A DNA stretch of 64,000 nt, taken from NCBI GenBank assembly GCA_020080175.1, contig JAGHQL010000073.1, positions 1-64,000 on the forward strand, given 5' to 3'. Below the pieces are notes generated by a model. It was not told where the DNA came from, searched no databases, and worked only from the letters and a program-made list of their open reading frames with translations. The stretch comes from Glutinoglossum americanum. Taxonomy: Eukaryota; Ascomycota; Geoglossomycetes; Geoglossales; Geoglossaceae. A program made the position numbers and the translations under genes. Shown piece by piece: positions 33,862 to 45,825 of this stretch (position 1 is the first letter of the stretch; every line of letters starts with the position of its first letter).

Positions 33862-36297
33862 TCAATCAATGACTATCGTTTCGATTGCAGCGCGCCCAGC
33901 GCGGGTCTGTTGGGTTTCCTCTTCTTCGTCCTCGCTTTCCTCATCATCCTCTTCACTGCAATTTCCTTCCGCCGGCTCCTCACCCTCAATATCACTGCTA
34001 CAAAGGTCAATGAAATTGCTTTGCATTTCCTTGAGCCCTTTCTGCTTTCGGTCTCCCCCCAGCGTTTCCTCTAATTCCCGGTAAAACTCCTTCACTACCT
34101 CATCCACAAAGATCCTCTGCCCCCACTCCGAACTATCCCCCAGGATCTGCAGCCCCTCCCTCGTCTTCACCCTGCTTAATGCCACGTAGCTTTGCCCCCC
34201 GCAAAACGCACTGCTGATATCCACACAAGCATAATCCAGCGTCAGACCCTGAGACTTGTGGATGGTGGTTGCCCACGCTAGCGCGAGCGGTAATTGGATC
34301 CTCGTTAATATGAGGTCCTCGCCGGGATTCCCACCCCCAATGTTCGTGCTGCTCACCGTCTGTTCCCATGCGACGGGTAAAATCGTAATCGAATCACCCG
34401 AAACCTGTTTGGCCGCATCGCTGTTCGCCAATGCATGAAATTTGACTCGCGGCAGCGTAATATAGCCATCACCCTTGCGGTCTTGAAATTGGAAATACTG
34501 GTTGCAAACCCCCTGCTTCTTATCGTCGGTGCCTCCACCGGCGATGAGGCCGAACATCTGCTGGAGGGTGACACGGTGGAAGCCTTTCACCACGCCGCGG
34601 GCGCCGTTTGCGAGACCGCGCTCCATGTCGACGTTTGAGAGGAGCATCACTTGGGCGCCGAATTTGATGTCGACGAAAGATGTTGCCTGGAGAGACTGGA
34701 AGAACTCTACTGGCCACAGAACCTTGCATTAGCTGCATATGCATGTGAGAGAGAAGAGGAGGTTTGGGGACAACGTACGGTTGTAGGGAGGTTCATTAAG
34801 GAGACTAGGGGCTAGCCGTTGAACTACCTGGCCAGTCTTCCGATTTACAGTGCTCCCTTCATCCAGCGCGAAATACCGTCGCGACTGGGACTTAAGCTTC
34901 TTGAACTCCCAATCGTTCTCATCACGAACATCCGCTCTATGGGAATAAAGTTTCGTCGGCTTGATTCCATCGACATCTGGGAGCTCTCGCTGCATCTCCA
35001 TAAGGGCACCAATAACTTCCGGTGGTGTATATCCTACTTTAATATGTGCAAGAATATCCACCCAATCCTGATCACTCTGTCGGAAAACCTTCTTTAAAAT
35101 GACATTCCTGAACCCACACGCCTTCCATGATGGGGTCTGGAATGGGAATTTCACCGTGTCATTCCACAGCCGCTCGCAATGTCTGCAGCGCAACCACCGA
35201 TCCGATTTCACCCCTAGCAATTCTTGTCCCTCTAGCACCCCGATATGTTTCTGTCTCTCCTGCTGCGTTAGATATTCGCGGTTAATCGGCGCCGGAAGCC
35301 ATTCCCCGCATTCGTAACACGGCTTCTCCGCATCCTTCTCCACCGGCTGTAGCTGGTAGAAATCCCCACAAATTATCATCTGGATACCGCCAAAAGGTTT
35401 TCCACTCTGCCTCGCATTGCATGCCAAAGCATTCAATTTACAAAATAAGTCGGGATGTAACATCGACACCTCATCAATAATCAGCACATCTAGCTCCCTC
35501 CATGTGGCTCTCTTCTTCTTGGCCCACGCTCCCGCTTTATTCGCTTCATTTAATAGCTGGTTAATCCCTTTATCTCCTTTTCCTACTCCAGCGAAACTAT
35601 GGATCGTACGACCGCCCACTTGCACCGCAGCAATTCCGGTGGGTGCTGTGATTGCAAATTTTCGCTCCTGGGCTCTGAGAAAGTGGCGGAGATGTGCTAG
35701 AATTAGACTCTTTCCTGTCCCGGCGGGCCCAGTGAAGAATACTGAGTGTCCAGCTTTTGCGAGGTCGACAACTCTTGACTGCTCTTCAGAAAGTGGGATC
35801 GAAGGCGGGCTTGGAATGAATGGACCTTTGGGAGGTTGTGGAGCCGAAGGAGGATCTACATAGGAGTCCTTTTCGAGCTGCGGGTTGTTATCGAATCCCG
35901 GCGGCATATAGTCACCCCCCAGCTTTGGAAGCAGTGGGTACTGAACTGTCCGTGAAGGCAGGTCGTCGGGTGCCGCAGGCCATAAGCCTGGGGTTGGAAG
36001 CTGCATTGTAGGAGCAATTTCGCGAGCCATCCCGTCCTTAATCATCCCACCCAGGCTCATCCATTCTTCGGCTTCGCCCCTCGTATCGAAGGATTTGAAA
36101 ACGGCACCTTTGAATTTGTCGATTTGAGCATGCGCACTGTCCCTGATACAGTCGAACTTGGTTAGGGCCCTAAGCTTCGATATATTGTTTGGGTATGTTG
36201 TGTGAGCAGAAGCTTATCTCCCGTACCACTCTTGGTAAATGCCAGGGGTTCGTCCCTTTAGAACCGCGTAGAAGGCAGGCTTTTTTCGTTTCGGCAT
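33862..36297 (-). CDS. PIF1-type DNA helicase with N-terminal viroplasmin/RNase H1-like domain
   Basis: Exon 1 is 36297-36227 (MPKRKKPAFYAVLKGRTPGI, then YQEW across the splice). Exon 2 starts at 36169 and completes the N-terminal domain with KFKGAVFKSFDTRGEAEEW. This is the FYAV-GR-PGIY ... FKGA-FKSF pattern of the caulimovirus viroplasmin / RNase H1 hybrid-binding domain. The helicase carries GPAGTGKS (Walker A), LIIDEVSML (Walker B), GDFYQLQPV, and, in the last exon, HKSQGLTLD and YVALSRVK. Two CxxC pairs (CYEC and CRHC, about 35510-35160) form a probable zinc ribbon inserted between motifs. The last intron is ambiguous: GTAGTT near 34830 to GCAAG near 34728 keeps frame. The tail is acidic. 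Probably nuclear, acting on DNA or DNA-RNA hybrids. Confidence 0.85.
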
Positions 36298-38064
36298 TGC
36301 CGGAGCCCCATCGCTGAGCATCTCGACGTCACGATGGCGGAGGTGTCCAAAGCGGTCCTAGGTGTGACAAGCAAAGCTCAGCGCCCTTGGAGGTTAGCCT
36401 TGAGATGAGCCAGCCGTGACGGTCGAAGAAGGAACGAGATGAAGCAAGGATTGGATAAAAACCTGATTGACTGGAATACAAGAGGATGCAGAAGACCAAC
36501 TGAGGGACCGAAATTAACACCAGTAGATCTTGCTACTGGCAGCGCTGATGTTAACGATGTCACTGGTATGGAACATACTTCACGCGTATCTAAGACAGAA
36601 GTCGCGATTCGAAATGGCAAGAACATAACGTTCGGCTGTTAGAGTCATATTCTCGCCAACCAATCAAGGCGCATTTCAGCGGTTGCCGAGCTCACTAGCA
36701 AGAATTATCGCTAATTACCCAGACTAGGTTAATGAACCCCTTAGCTATTCCTGTTTATAGGCATATTGCCCCTAAACACAAAATCTTAAGCCTAAATTGG
36801 CCTGCAATAGGCATAGCTCGCAGAGCCTTTGTACCGAATCTTGGGTGGTTTGCCAAAGCAGTAACTAGCCATTTTGCGGCCGTCCTCCATATTTTGCTAC
36901 TCATTGGCCAAGTCGATCACTAGGCTTACTAGTTAATCTGCTGGCACAGCTTTGTATTCTGGCTAAGGGGGTAACTACCAGTACCTCAGGATGGCTTAGC
37001 TACGCATTGAATTTCTAAACAATTTTATAAAGTTCTTTTTGTCAAGAGACAAGAGGCACTTTTTGATATCCAAAAACCTCTAAAACCACCCACGAGAAAG
37101 CGTTCTGAAGTGAGCACTGCTATAAAAGCGAAGTGAATGAATTACAAGTGAAGAGCTTAAAATCCGCCTTACACTTTCGTCAGAGCGAGTGTTGGGTGGC
37201 CGAGGAAGAAATCACCTACTGTTATGGGCGAGAGCTGAGGATGCTCTCCGGATCTAGGCCAAGATTGCACGGGCAGCATAATCCCTGCGTTTTGACAATC
37301 CGTCACTAACCTAAGCCTAAAGCTCCACGACAATCAAGGGCGGATAAAAGATGCAGGAAGTTATGCGTAATACTATTGCTTTCCCCTTCACGGGTATAAA
37401 TGGTCCTGCAGATGGACAGTATATGGCTGGCCTCTAGCTGGAATAACTCATCGTTATCCGATATTATTGGAATCTTGGTGATTTGGTGGGAGACTATTCC
37501 GAATTTTCTGCGTTCCTTACGTGCTGGAAGCAGGTGAAACTGACACGGTAGTTAGGAAGGAGATAGGAGTTAGATAGACGAAGTGGAGAATGACTCGCTA
37601 CTAACAATTGGCGGTTAGCAGGACCGGTAGTTGGACAATCTCAATAGAGAGGATGCCGGTTCTAGGTCCATGAGCGAAGGGTCTATTGTGATAAACGAAG
37701 AATAAGAGCAATCGTGACGCATAACGCGGATACTTCGTGGGGAAACGAGCGTTCCGCGAGATGGCGAACCTACCACACGGAGGGGCGTAGCGCGAGAAAG
37801 CAAGCATTCCTTAATAGAACAAAAGTGCCGAAAGGAAAGTCAGGCACTTGGAACTCCGGACGGACAGACAACCTACAATAGTACCGACTTTCCACTCACC
37901 TTAAGCTGTTCACTTCTAAGTCTTTCTTCGGTTCTGTGACGCCGAGAACAGCCGCCGTACCTGCCTCGAAGCTCACTACAAACTCATACCTCCATACCAC
38001 CCCCGTCGCAATATCAAATACCGCCCCTCCTTTTCGTCGTCACACTTGGACGCCTCGGAAGAGG
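36298..38064. other. Intergenic, nothing recognised
   Basis: Short frames only (up to 82 codons). No TIRs, LTR ends or tRNA boxes were found. The last 150 bp are the 3' flank of the ankyrin pseudogene. Confidence 0.45.
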
Positions 38065-40127
38065 CTAGGAATCCCCAGCCACCAACGATTCCGGCCATCC
38101 CAAAGCATCAAAGTAATTATCTCCGTCCTCAGGGCCGTCGACCTTAATTACCAGAATGTTGACACTACCAGTTCCAGAGCCCCGAACCTCAGGCCGAGCT
38201 TGGACATCCGACAGTAGCTGCCGGGATGCTGGTGCAAAGCCCTGAAGAAGTCCTTCAGCGCGGCTCAAGCAGTCTACCGCCTTGAAGCCCTTATCCATGA
38301 TCTCAGGATCCAGGCCCGTTAAATGTGTGTCAAGCAGGGCCCTCGCCATGTCGAGGCTGGGGCTTAACGCCGCGTGATGGAGAGGGGCGAGCCCATCAAT
38401 ATCCGTCCCGACCTCACCAGTGCATGGGGCATCTCGCCTAAGGGGGAATTCGACCGAGCGATGGGCTGACCAAGCTACAGATAGAGCCAAAGTGGCTAAT
38501 CCGAGCCTTTTCCGCAGGCTAATGTCGACCCCATGGTCAAGAATCAGCTCCCACCGCTCCGATTATCTCCGTACGGGCTGCCCTCGCTAGGCACTACACT
38601 TCGTTGGGACCATTGGGCTCAAGATCGATACCGCGCGATCAGTAATTTAGCAGCTCGCACAATATATGGTTCTGGCTGTTACCCTGCTCACACAAATACA
38701 CCGAGGCATCAAACCCATTGTGATTGCGAACATTAAGATCGACGTTGTCCCGTGAGAGCAGCTTAATGCAAGGAATCGAGACGCTTGTACAAGCAGCCAT
38801 CGAAGCAGTCCGCCCAATATCTCGATTTGGGATGTTTGGATTGGCGCCCCTTATTAGTAGCCACCGAGCAGCTTTCGTATCTCCATGAAGGCATGCCCAC
38901 TGCAGTGCTGTGTTACCCTCCGCATCCCGAACGTCGGTGTTGAGGTCATCTCTAATCGCTTGCGCATCGAGGTCGCCATGCTTGAGCTCGAGAATTAGCT
39001 TATGTAGCCGAGGGAATTTGTTCGACGCGCAGACATCGGGAAAAAAGATTGTCATTTGACGCTGCTCCCTCAGAGGTAACGTTGACCACTTTTGCGAGTA
39101 TCGTACCACATGCGAAGCTATGAGGGGTACTGAGAAAGGAGTTGGTGAATGCCAGCCATAAGGTCCCGACAGGAGTTTACTTCTTGTGATCTGTATCGTA
39201 GGCATGTGGGTCAGTGCCGTAGCTCAAAAGTAGACGGCTTGCTTCGGCAAACCCATGACGTGCAGTGATCTAGTAACTTGTTAGAGCTCAACTTGTAGAA
39301 AGAAAGCCTTAGAGCATACTTTACGTGGAGGGGGTGATCTCCCGTCTCTGCGAAAATATTGAATGGGGGCGCCAATCCATGAGCGAAGACATATTTCAGG
39401 CCTGTGACATTTCCCGACTCAGCTGGAGCGAATACTTGGGAATTGTGAGGCTGGATCTGGGCCGTGGAGAGCCCTGCCGTTAGCTGGCCGTATCGAGAGT
39501 ATGCGGCCAGTGCGATGGCCTGGGCAAGCATCAAAGCGGAAATCGGTAGCATACTCTCAATGCGTAGGTTGCTTTGCACCCACAGCTCCTTGTTGCGAGG
39601 CATGTCCTCGGAGCATTCTACACGGGGGTTATGACCTCAGAGCAATGCTCGGCTGACAACATGAGGCCTGAGCATTGCTCGCACGGACCTCCATGAAGTC
39701 ATAGAACCATGATACCCCATATTGAGGCATTCATAATGTCCAGTCTCTTTAACCTATAACTGATCACTTCCTAGTTAGGAAGGTGCTTATGAACCCCGCG
39801 TTCCTTGGTACTTGGCAGGGCATATATGTCCCTTGCCCTGCTTCGCTCCTTCTGAGAACATTACCAGTTTAACAAGAGAAACACCATACTTCGGTGTTCA
39901 GTGGCATAGTGCCCGAGAAGCCCCTTAGCACGTTCTCGACGTCCAAAGCACGTGGCAGCCTCCTGCTGCCAATTCTTCAGCCGCTATGGTCAGCTTCGAA
40001 GCATATAAGCTTCTTGATATCCCCTCATTATTGTAGCTAGTCTAAGCAGTCCAATACATTCAATTCTAGTTATATACATGCCCCTTTCGTGCCTCGTAGC
40101 CTGTTTACAATACTCTTCACTGTGCAT
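38065..40127 (-). pseudogene. Ankyrin-repeat gene, interrupted by a solo LTR and decayed
   Basis: A start is visible at ATG 40127 (MHSEE). The frame resumes after the LTR at 39585 as LWVQSNLRIESML and runs to DHPLH; a GTAAAG..TACTAG intron then leads to ITARHGFAEASRLLLSYGTD. Further on, 39010-38640 reads FPRLHKLILELKHGDLDAQ and GNTALQWACLHGDTKAARWL. That block is the conserved centre of a mould ankyrin family. A TGA at 38641-38639 (CGA by one transition) stops it. Yet 38490-38065 continues with GLAPLHHAALSPSLDMARAL and the family's acidic end (DGPEDGDNYFDALGWPE). So the whole length is present but broken by an LTR insertion, at least one stop, and a frame change between 38640 and 38490. Confidence 0.75.
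39591..40112. mobile_element. Solo LTR, family B, copy 2 (522 bp), inside the ankyrin gene
   Basis: Same ends as the copy at 22851-23366 (TGTTGCGAGGCATG .. CCTGTTTACAATA). The 5-bp flanks CTCCT (39586-39590) and CTCTT (40113-40117) differ at one position. It lies five codons after the ankyrin ATG. The two family-B copies differ mostly by transitions, so both are old. No retrotransposon interior remains. Confidence 0.85.
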
Positions 40128-41949
40128 TTACTCGCCACTAGAGGGACCCCACTGTATCCTACAGAGAGGTCCGGTTAGTCCCTCTAACACCGGTGACTTT
40201 GAATTGCCACCGCTGATGACATAAACACACGCACGATGGTAGGATATATATTTGAGGAGAAAGCACCAAGAACAAGCATCACAGCTAATTTTCAGAACGT
40301 TTAAATGGAGCACAGAACCGGCATGCAACGTGAGAAGGCCTTTCATCGGAGGCAGGTTTCTCACGGCGGCAGATTTTCCGCCTGCAACGCAATTGAACCT
40401 GCCACTAGCGCACTCGCCACCACCACCGGCGCAACAACACATTAGAGCCGGTTTGGCTGGCGATTGGATCTGCTAGGTGTGAGCTCCTGGCAAACTATTA
40501 GTCTACATTCTAGGAAATCTCCTCCATGTTGGGCAGGTATGACAATACTGTAGCTTGCATTGGCGTTGGTGAACCAACTAGCGAGAGTTATAGTGGGGTA
40601 GCACTGGCAGTGTCAAGGCCAACACCACACATAGCGTCACCGTGCAGAGGCGCGGCTCCAAGTGCTGCGGTCATGCAGTATGACCTTGGAGCTGCTAAGG
40701 TTTTGCGAGAAAAGTGTTTGGTAGGGGTAGCGTAAAAAAAAAAGAATCCATCTGTGGAGGTCCTCAGATATTGTCTTTACCGGGCCACCATTAATTAGCA
40801 AAACATACAGGTCACGACAGTCTTTACCCTGTCCCGCGTTGGTAATCTAAACCTCATCTGATATACAACTTCCCCCTGCGAGGGGCTACTCTCTAAAATT
40901 TAGCCCAATTTTTGGGGATCAGGATAGTTACTCGGATCGCTCTAGGTTTTGGCATATTTGTGGCTGAGGTGCAGATTTGTGTCACGGAACCTGGTAGTTA
41001 CACCATAACACAAGCACAAAAACAAATTACGCATAAATATATCCGATAACATGCCCCGTGCTACGTAGCACAGATCTAGCTATCCAACGAGAAGCTTCCG
41101 CGCATCGTACGGTTCTGCATATACATATTGTTGGCGTGGTGGCGTGAGACTGGGTAGTAGCGCCGCTGGCACTCTTCGGGGTGGCGCAAATCGAAGAATT
41201 TCAAGTTTGGTTTCGCAAGCGTCCGGAAACTCCGGACCCTAACTAATTGGACATAGTAGCGCATACATCTCCTGAAATGAGATAGTATTGCTGTTCGTCC
41301 TCGAAATAAATCTCTCCCTCCCCGTCTATCCTAGAACTTAGCCCGTAAACAAAATGGTCCAAAAGAAAATTTAAGTTACTTCAACACAACTCCCGGTCGC
41401 TTGTGGGGCGGGAGTAGCATTTGGCGGCTGGACGTTTTGGCTATCCGTTGGTTGACGCAACAGGCGTGCCACGTAAGTTGCAGGTCGCATATGCACCCCA
41501 CCAGTTCGCACACACACCTTAATGTCTGAGAAAAGCCCCCGAGGCGAATAGGTGATATCTAAGTATGCAGCTATTGAGAATGCGTAAACGTGAACTGTAT
41601 GATGACATCGGTGGAGTTATGCTGCGATGGCTTGAAAGCATCTATGCGCGAGATGGAGTACCGTTGGTCATTACTTAAACAAAGTAGGAATCGCGAGGAA
41701 CGTGGTCAACCCCTATTATCTATGTGTGTTTCATTATCTAGTGAGATTCGTACCCGCGCAACCCATTAAAAGTGGTAGAGGGAGAAAGAAGATCTTCTCT
41801 ATCTAGACTCCATCACGGGAGGAAGAAAAAACGAAGGAGACCCCTATCACCAGTCTGGTGTAACCACCCAACTGGGTACAAATAAGGAAAGCCTGAGACC
41901 CGAGCTTGTTTTCCTAACCAGGACTATCGATGATGGTACTTCTACAGCA
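40128..41949. other. Intergenic, no supported gene
   Basis: Frames of 70-105 codons on opposite strands overlap at 40128-40476 without coding signal. A poly-A run lies at 40734-40743. The final part is the 3' flank of the Zn2Cys6 gene. Confidence 0.4.
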
Positions 41950-43519
41950 TCAAATAGAAACATCGTCGAGCAGTATTAGCCTTTGGAACGCGAAGGCCAT
42001 CGTCTCCGGCCTTTGTGGGTCAGGTTTTCTACACTCTGCTCCCTGTAGATCTGAGACTGTAGTATATGTAAGTCTATGCGCCAGTTTTGAGAATGCTGGT
42101 TGTAACCTATACATACAGACGTCGAAACTGGAGACCTGCTTCGCAACCTCTTTGAACATTTCCACAACAACTTTACCGAGGAGATCTATATGACCCTGAT
42201 AGTTCCAGTCAAATTTTATCGGGTTGCCTCCCATGAATGATGTCTTGAAATGGTAAGCAACGTCCCTGGCCTCTTTCTTGACTTCCTCGATGTTCTAACT
42301 ATGTTTAGCCTGTACCTCACTGGAACTGGGATGGTGTTGCGTATACCAAATTCCCTCCCAAACTCGCAGCCAAGAGCTCTAGGGAGCTCGTGTAAAGTAT
42401 TGAAGAAAGAAATATAGCCAGTGGGAAGCGCTTGGTCCGCCTCTGTTTAATAACGGTATTAAACAGCATGGGAGCGAATCTTGAGTGTAGGGTAGCGATC
42501 TCAGACTCTATGTGCCTCGAAAATTGGTGCATCACTGCGTGAGGAGCTATCCGGAAACCACTCCGAACATCTCTGGGGGAATAGTAAAATATTTTCCCGT
42601 GCACGAGGGCTAGTGAGTATATCAAAAGGGCAAGTTCGACCAACTCAGCCTGTTTTATCACATTAACAAAGGAATCGTCTAGCTGACATTGGTATGCTTA
42701 CCTTAGGGAGCTTTCCCCTTATGTACCTCGACGCTATTCCAAAACAGGAGTCCCAAGGTGGCGGAGACAACCTAATGTGTGTGGTGACGGCCTGAAAGGC
42801 CCAATCCGCCACGGCACCGACGTTGCTCCCTTTAAGCAAAGCGAAGGATTCATCTTGGTTGAGTGCGAAACTGTCTAGACTTCCGGCAGTCTGGCAGAGA
42901 TTTTTCTCCGGATCGAACCTCCTGTATATGGGTACGAGGAAGTTGCTGTGGAAAGCGGATACCTTAACTTCCAGCGGAGGGTACCTAGAATCTTCTACCA
43001 TACGCAACAGCACTGGGAACTGTGTGGGTTCCCAGTAAGTGCTATCGGAATATAGAAAGAATATCGGATCGCCATGGTGAGTGTCCTCTAAAAATCTGTA
43101 AGTGGATAATCGGGGTTGAAAACAGGCCGAATAGGCTTACCGCGCTGTATGAATCCCCTAAGCTGCCGGGTACATGGGGTCATCCATATCCTCCGTCTAC
43201 TGGTTCCGCAGGATTTGCACGATATCTCAAGGTCGCACTGGAGGTTGAGAATTAGCTGAAGGCAGCGTCGTAGCATGCGGCCGGCCGATCAACTTGCCTC
43301 CTTGTGAAGCGCAGTGCATCTGAGGCAGGTCCTTCCCCCAAGGACTTCCGCACGATTTGCTCTCTCCTCGGTCAAGTTGTGGGACTCGGGGAGAGTCTGG
43401 GATTGTGGGATAATACGTTTAGAGCCTAAGGAATCCAGGGAGGCTTCAGGTAGTGGTCGCGGCGACAGAGCTTGGCGTACTAGCCACCGAGGATCAACGC
43501 AATCTGGTGACGAAAACAT
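41950..43519 (-). CDS. Zn(II)2Cys6-type regulator-like protein, intact, five exons
   Basis: Minus-strand exons 43519-43298, 43237-43141, 43087-42702, 42649-42347 and 42294-41950 add to 1353 nt and 450 residues with no stop. The first intron uses a GC donor (GAG|GCAAGT ... CCAG). Removing it creates CLRCTALHKE|CDLEISCKSC, i.e. C-x2-C-x6-C-x5-C-x2-C, followed by RRRIWMTPCTRQL, where the sixth cysteine lies. The other introns are GT..AG, 52-53 nt. The middle and C-terminus are helical (WEPTQFPVLLRMVEDSRYPP; NIEEVKKEARDVAYHFKTSF). This layout, with the W..PC..R motif after the zinc cluster, is common in uncharacterised mould proteins of the binuclear-cluster class. DNA binding is inferred, and targets are unknown. 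Confidence 0.8.
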
Positions 43520-44585
43520 AAGTAAGCCTCTGGAGTACCGATTGCCTGAACGGCTCAGGGTCCCTGCGGCGATGCAATCTTGGTTTCATAGGGATCCTAG
43601 GGATGTTACCTTGGGTACCCTCGGACGACGCTGCTTGTCGGATTGAACCGCCACTTGAATCCATATCGATTTCTCCGCCCGCTCCCATCTGGAGAAAATT
43701 CGCTTCTACAGAGTCGGCAAAATTTCTCCTTCATTATAAGGCCAATTCCTCTTGGGGTGGCGAGCTGGTGGCGAGCGGGGTCCAGTCACATTACTATAGC
43801 GGGCTCCGCCCAGCGAGGGTCGCGCGCGCGGAACCCAAGACGTGTCGCCGATCAAGAGGCATTCTGTAGTCATTGAACACCTCCAGTTACAGACTCGAGA
43901 TTCCAGACACACAGTATATATAAAGTTGGGTAAGAATAACTGCGTGGTTTTTCGAGCGCCACGACCTCCAGGGCGTTGGTGGACCCCAGGCCCCGAAGCG
44001 GGCCTCCCCGAGCTTATCCCTGCACTTGGCTCGACAAGATACATGGGATGACGATGTTAAGCCAACAAAAATCACCTCATAGGGTATCCTAGGAGCATTC
44101 TCACCGGGTGGCCAGATCTCAGTGGGTTTCTACTATCAGTTGACCAGCCTCTAATCCGGAAGAGCTTGCGACCGAACCCTAGCAGGGAGAACTTGACGCA
44201 AAAGCTAACTAGCGGGCACCCAGCCTAGGCCGGAGCTCACCAGTATTCTATTTTCGATGGAATACTGGGTGCCTCGTTGGCCTAGGGCTAAACTATCTCA
44301 GGTAGCACCGCCCCGCCCGATCCGGAATACGAGGGGCAAGTCGCAGGGTGGGGGTTTGGTGCCGCCTCCACATGACCCTGTTGGATTCCGCCAGCCTCAC
44401 CTCGGTTCGGCTTGGGATAGGCTAGCGTCAGTCGCCGGGGGGTTGCTTGAAGCGTGGCTCCCTTTAGCCCAAAATAGGGTTGTCGCTGCTTGCATAGGAG
44501 TGATATGTGGCGGATCCTCTGTGATGGGGCCCTGCTAGACAGAGATTGTTGGTCTCATAGGAGAGGCTCAGACCAGTGTGCGCAT
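43520..44585. other. Intergenic with a complex inverted repeat
   Basis: No coding region is supported; frames here overlap on both strands. The sequence includes the nested inverted repeat at 44216-44288 (separate entry). Confidence 0.4.
44216..44288. repeat. Nested inverted repeat with alternative pairings
   Basis: CCAGTATTC (44240-44248) pairs perfectly with GAATACTGG (44260-44268). GCACCCAG (44216-44223) can pair with CTGGGTGC (44265-44272), and AGCCTAGGCC (44222-44231) with GGCCTAGGGCT (44279-44289). The pairings compete, so the DNA or a transcript could switch folds. Confidence 0.6.
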
Positions 44586-45205
44586 TTATTGCCCGCTATT
44601 CCAACCGCTTAAAGGTAGAAATGACCGGCCACTTTTCCTCAATAGACAACTACTTACCAAAGGCACACCCAATTTTGCAAACGGGCTAGTCCAGCCGGTT
44701 AGTTCCTCAGTCGCGCGTCCATAAATGGCCCATGCCAGATCGCACGGTGAAGCTAAAATGTACACATAACCAGTAGCCAACTGGAGTACAGTATCTCCAG
44801 GGTTCCGATATACTACAATGTCGCTTGCTCCAATTCCCAAGCAACGGAATGCTAAATTTGAGCCCTCGGGGCGGCACGCGACATAGTTGTGCGGTGCTAA
44901 CGCATCCGCAGCTTCAATGCCGGGTCCGCCTCTATGCCGTCTGTTAGTTGGTCTTTATCACACCACCAATAAAAGCCATCAGCATACCCGTCCACATTGT
45001 TGAGTTTTCGTGCGTGCTCTGTCAGCGCATGGCTGGGGGGGGGGGATTTTCTAGACAATGAGTATTGAGTGGAGGTTATGGCACGATAAAGAGGTTGGAG
45101 TGCTTGATTGATGTTAAAGTTGCGTGTGGAAAGAGGCGGAAGACCAGTAGAAATAATGTGGGTGTTAAACGAAGTGCCTCCCGAATACGCACTTTCCAAC
45201 AGCAA
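44586..45205 (-). pseudogene. Unrecognised decayed coding region
   Basis: Two minus-strand frames run head to tail: 45205-44897 (to DGFYWWCDKDQLTDGIEADP) and, shifted, about 44935-44590 (IEAADALAPHNYVACRPEGS, then IVVYRNPGDTVLQLATGYVY). A GTAAGT follows at KLGVPL. The second stretch looks protein-like. The frames overlap near 44930, as expected after an indel. No family was identified. Confidence 0.35.
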
Positions 45206-45825
45206 GTGGAGGCCAGGGTATGTTATTCCTATTTCATGTGAAATACGTGACCGTGTAGGGAGAGGATCGAATTTCTAAGAGTTGGCTTGCAAGCTAAGGA
45301 TAGGCGTCTCTCAGGAGCATTCCAGCGATGAGCAGCGCCAACCGCTGCTGTGGCTACATTGCCAACGAGGTTGAAGCTAGTTGCTAATTTCAGTATAGCT
45401 ATACAGTTTAGCTAGCAATACAGTTATGGCGGATCGCGAAGTCGCAAAACCCTGGGATAGTTGAACGACGACCCAGAAACGACACCTTCGATCGACAATA
45501 TGGGATATAGAGTCACACCAATAACCGCCGCCAATTCGAGTACACCTTTATTGTTAAACGTATCATGTAGATAGCCTAGAATTGATTGTATTGTGTCTCC
45601 CCCCGCTTTTAGAGGCATCCGCGGTGCCATTAAATACATGTTTAGTGACTAGGAAATTTTTTCCTACTAAGAATTCTGTTGAGGCGAATAGGGTCAGTAC
45701 AATTTTGGTGGGCCCCTATTCCTCGTCATTAAATCCGCCCGGGCTCGCGCTCGGTCAGCGCTTGGTCCTCACGGCTCGCATATGTACTCAACATCCAACA
45801 TTTATCCACCCTACCCACCGTACCA
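45206..45825. other. Intergenic
   Basis: Only short frames. A run of 11 G near 45037-45047 lies just before this stretch. Nothing is recognised. Confidence 0.4.

Noticed and set aside
33862-36297. Helitron helicase
   Set aside because: PIF1 motifs are present, but no Rep/HUH domain, no TC..CTRR ends and no 3' hairpin were found; the N-terminal viroplasmin domain points to a separate helicase gene.
43706-44044. 112-codon minus-strand frame
   Set aside because: Overlapped by comparable plus-strand frames and with no protein-like pattern.
45036-45048. Run of 11 G
   Set aside because: Simple homopolymer; no neighbouring G-runs to suggest a quadruplex array.
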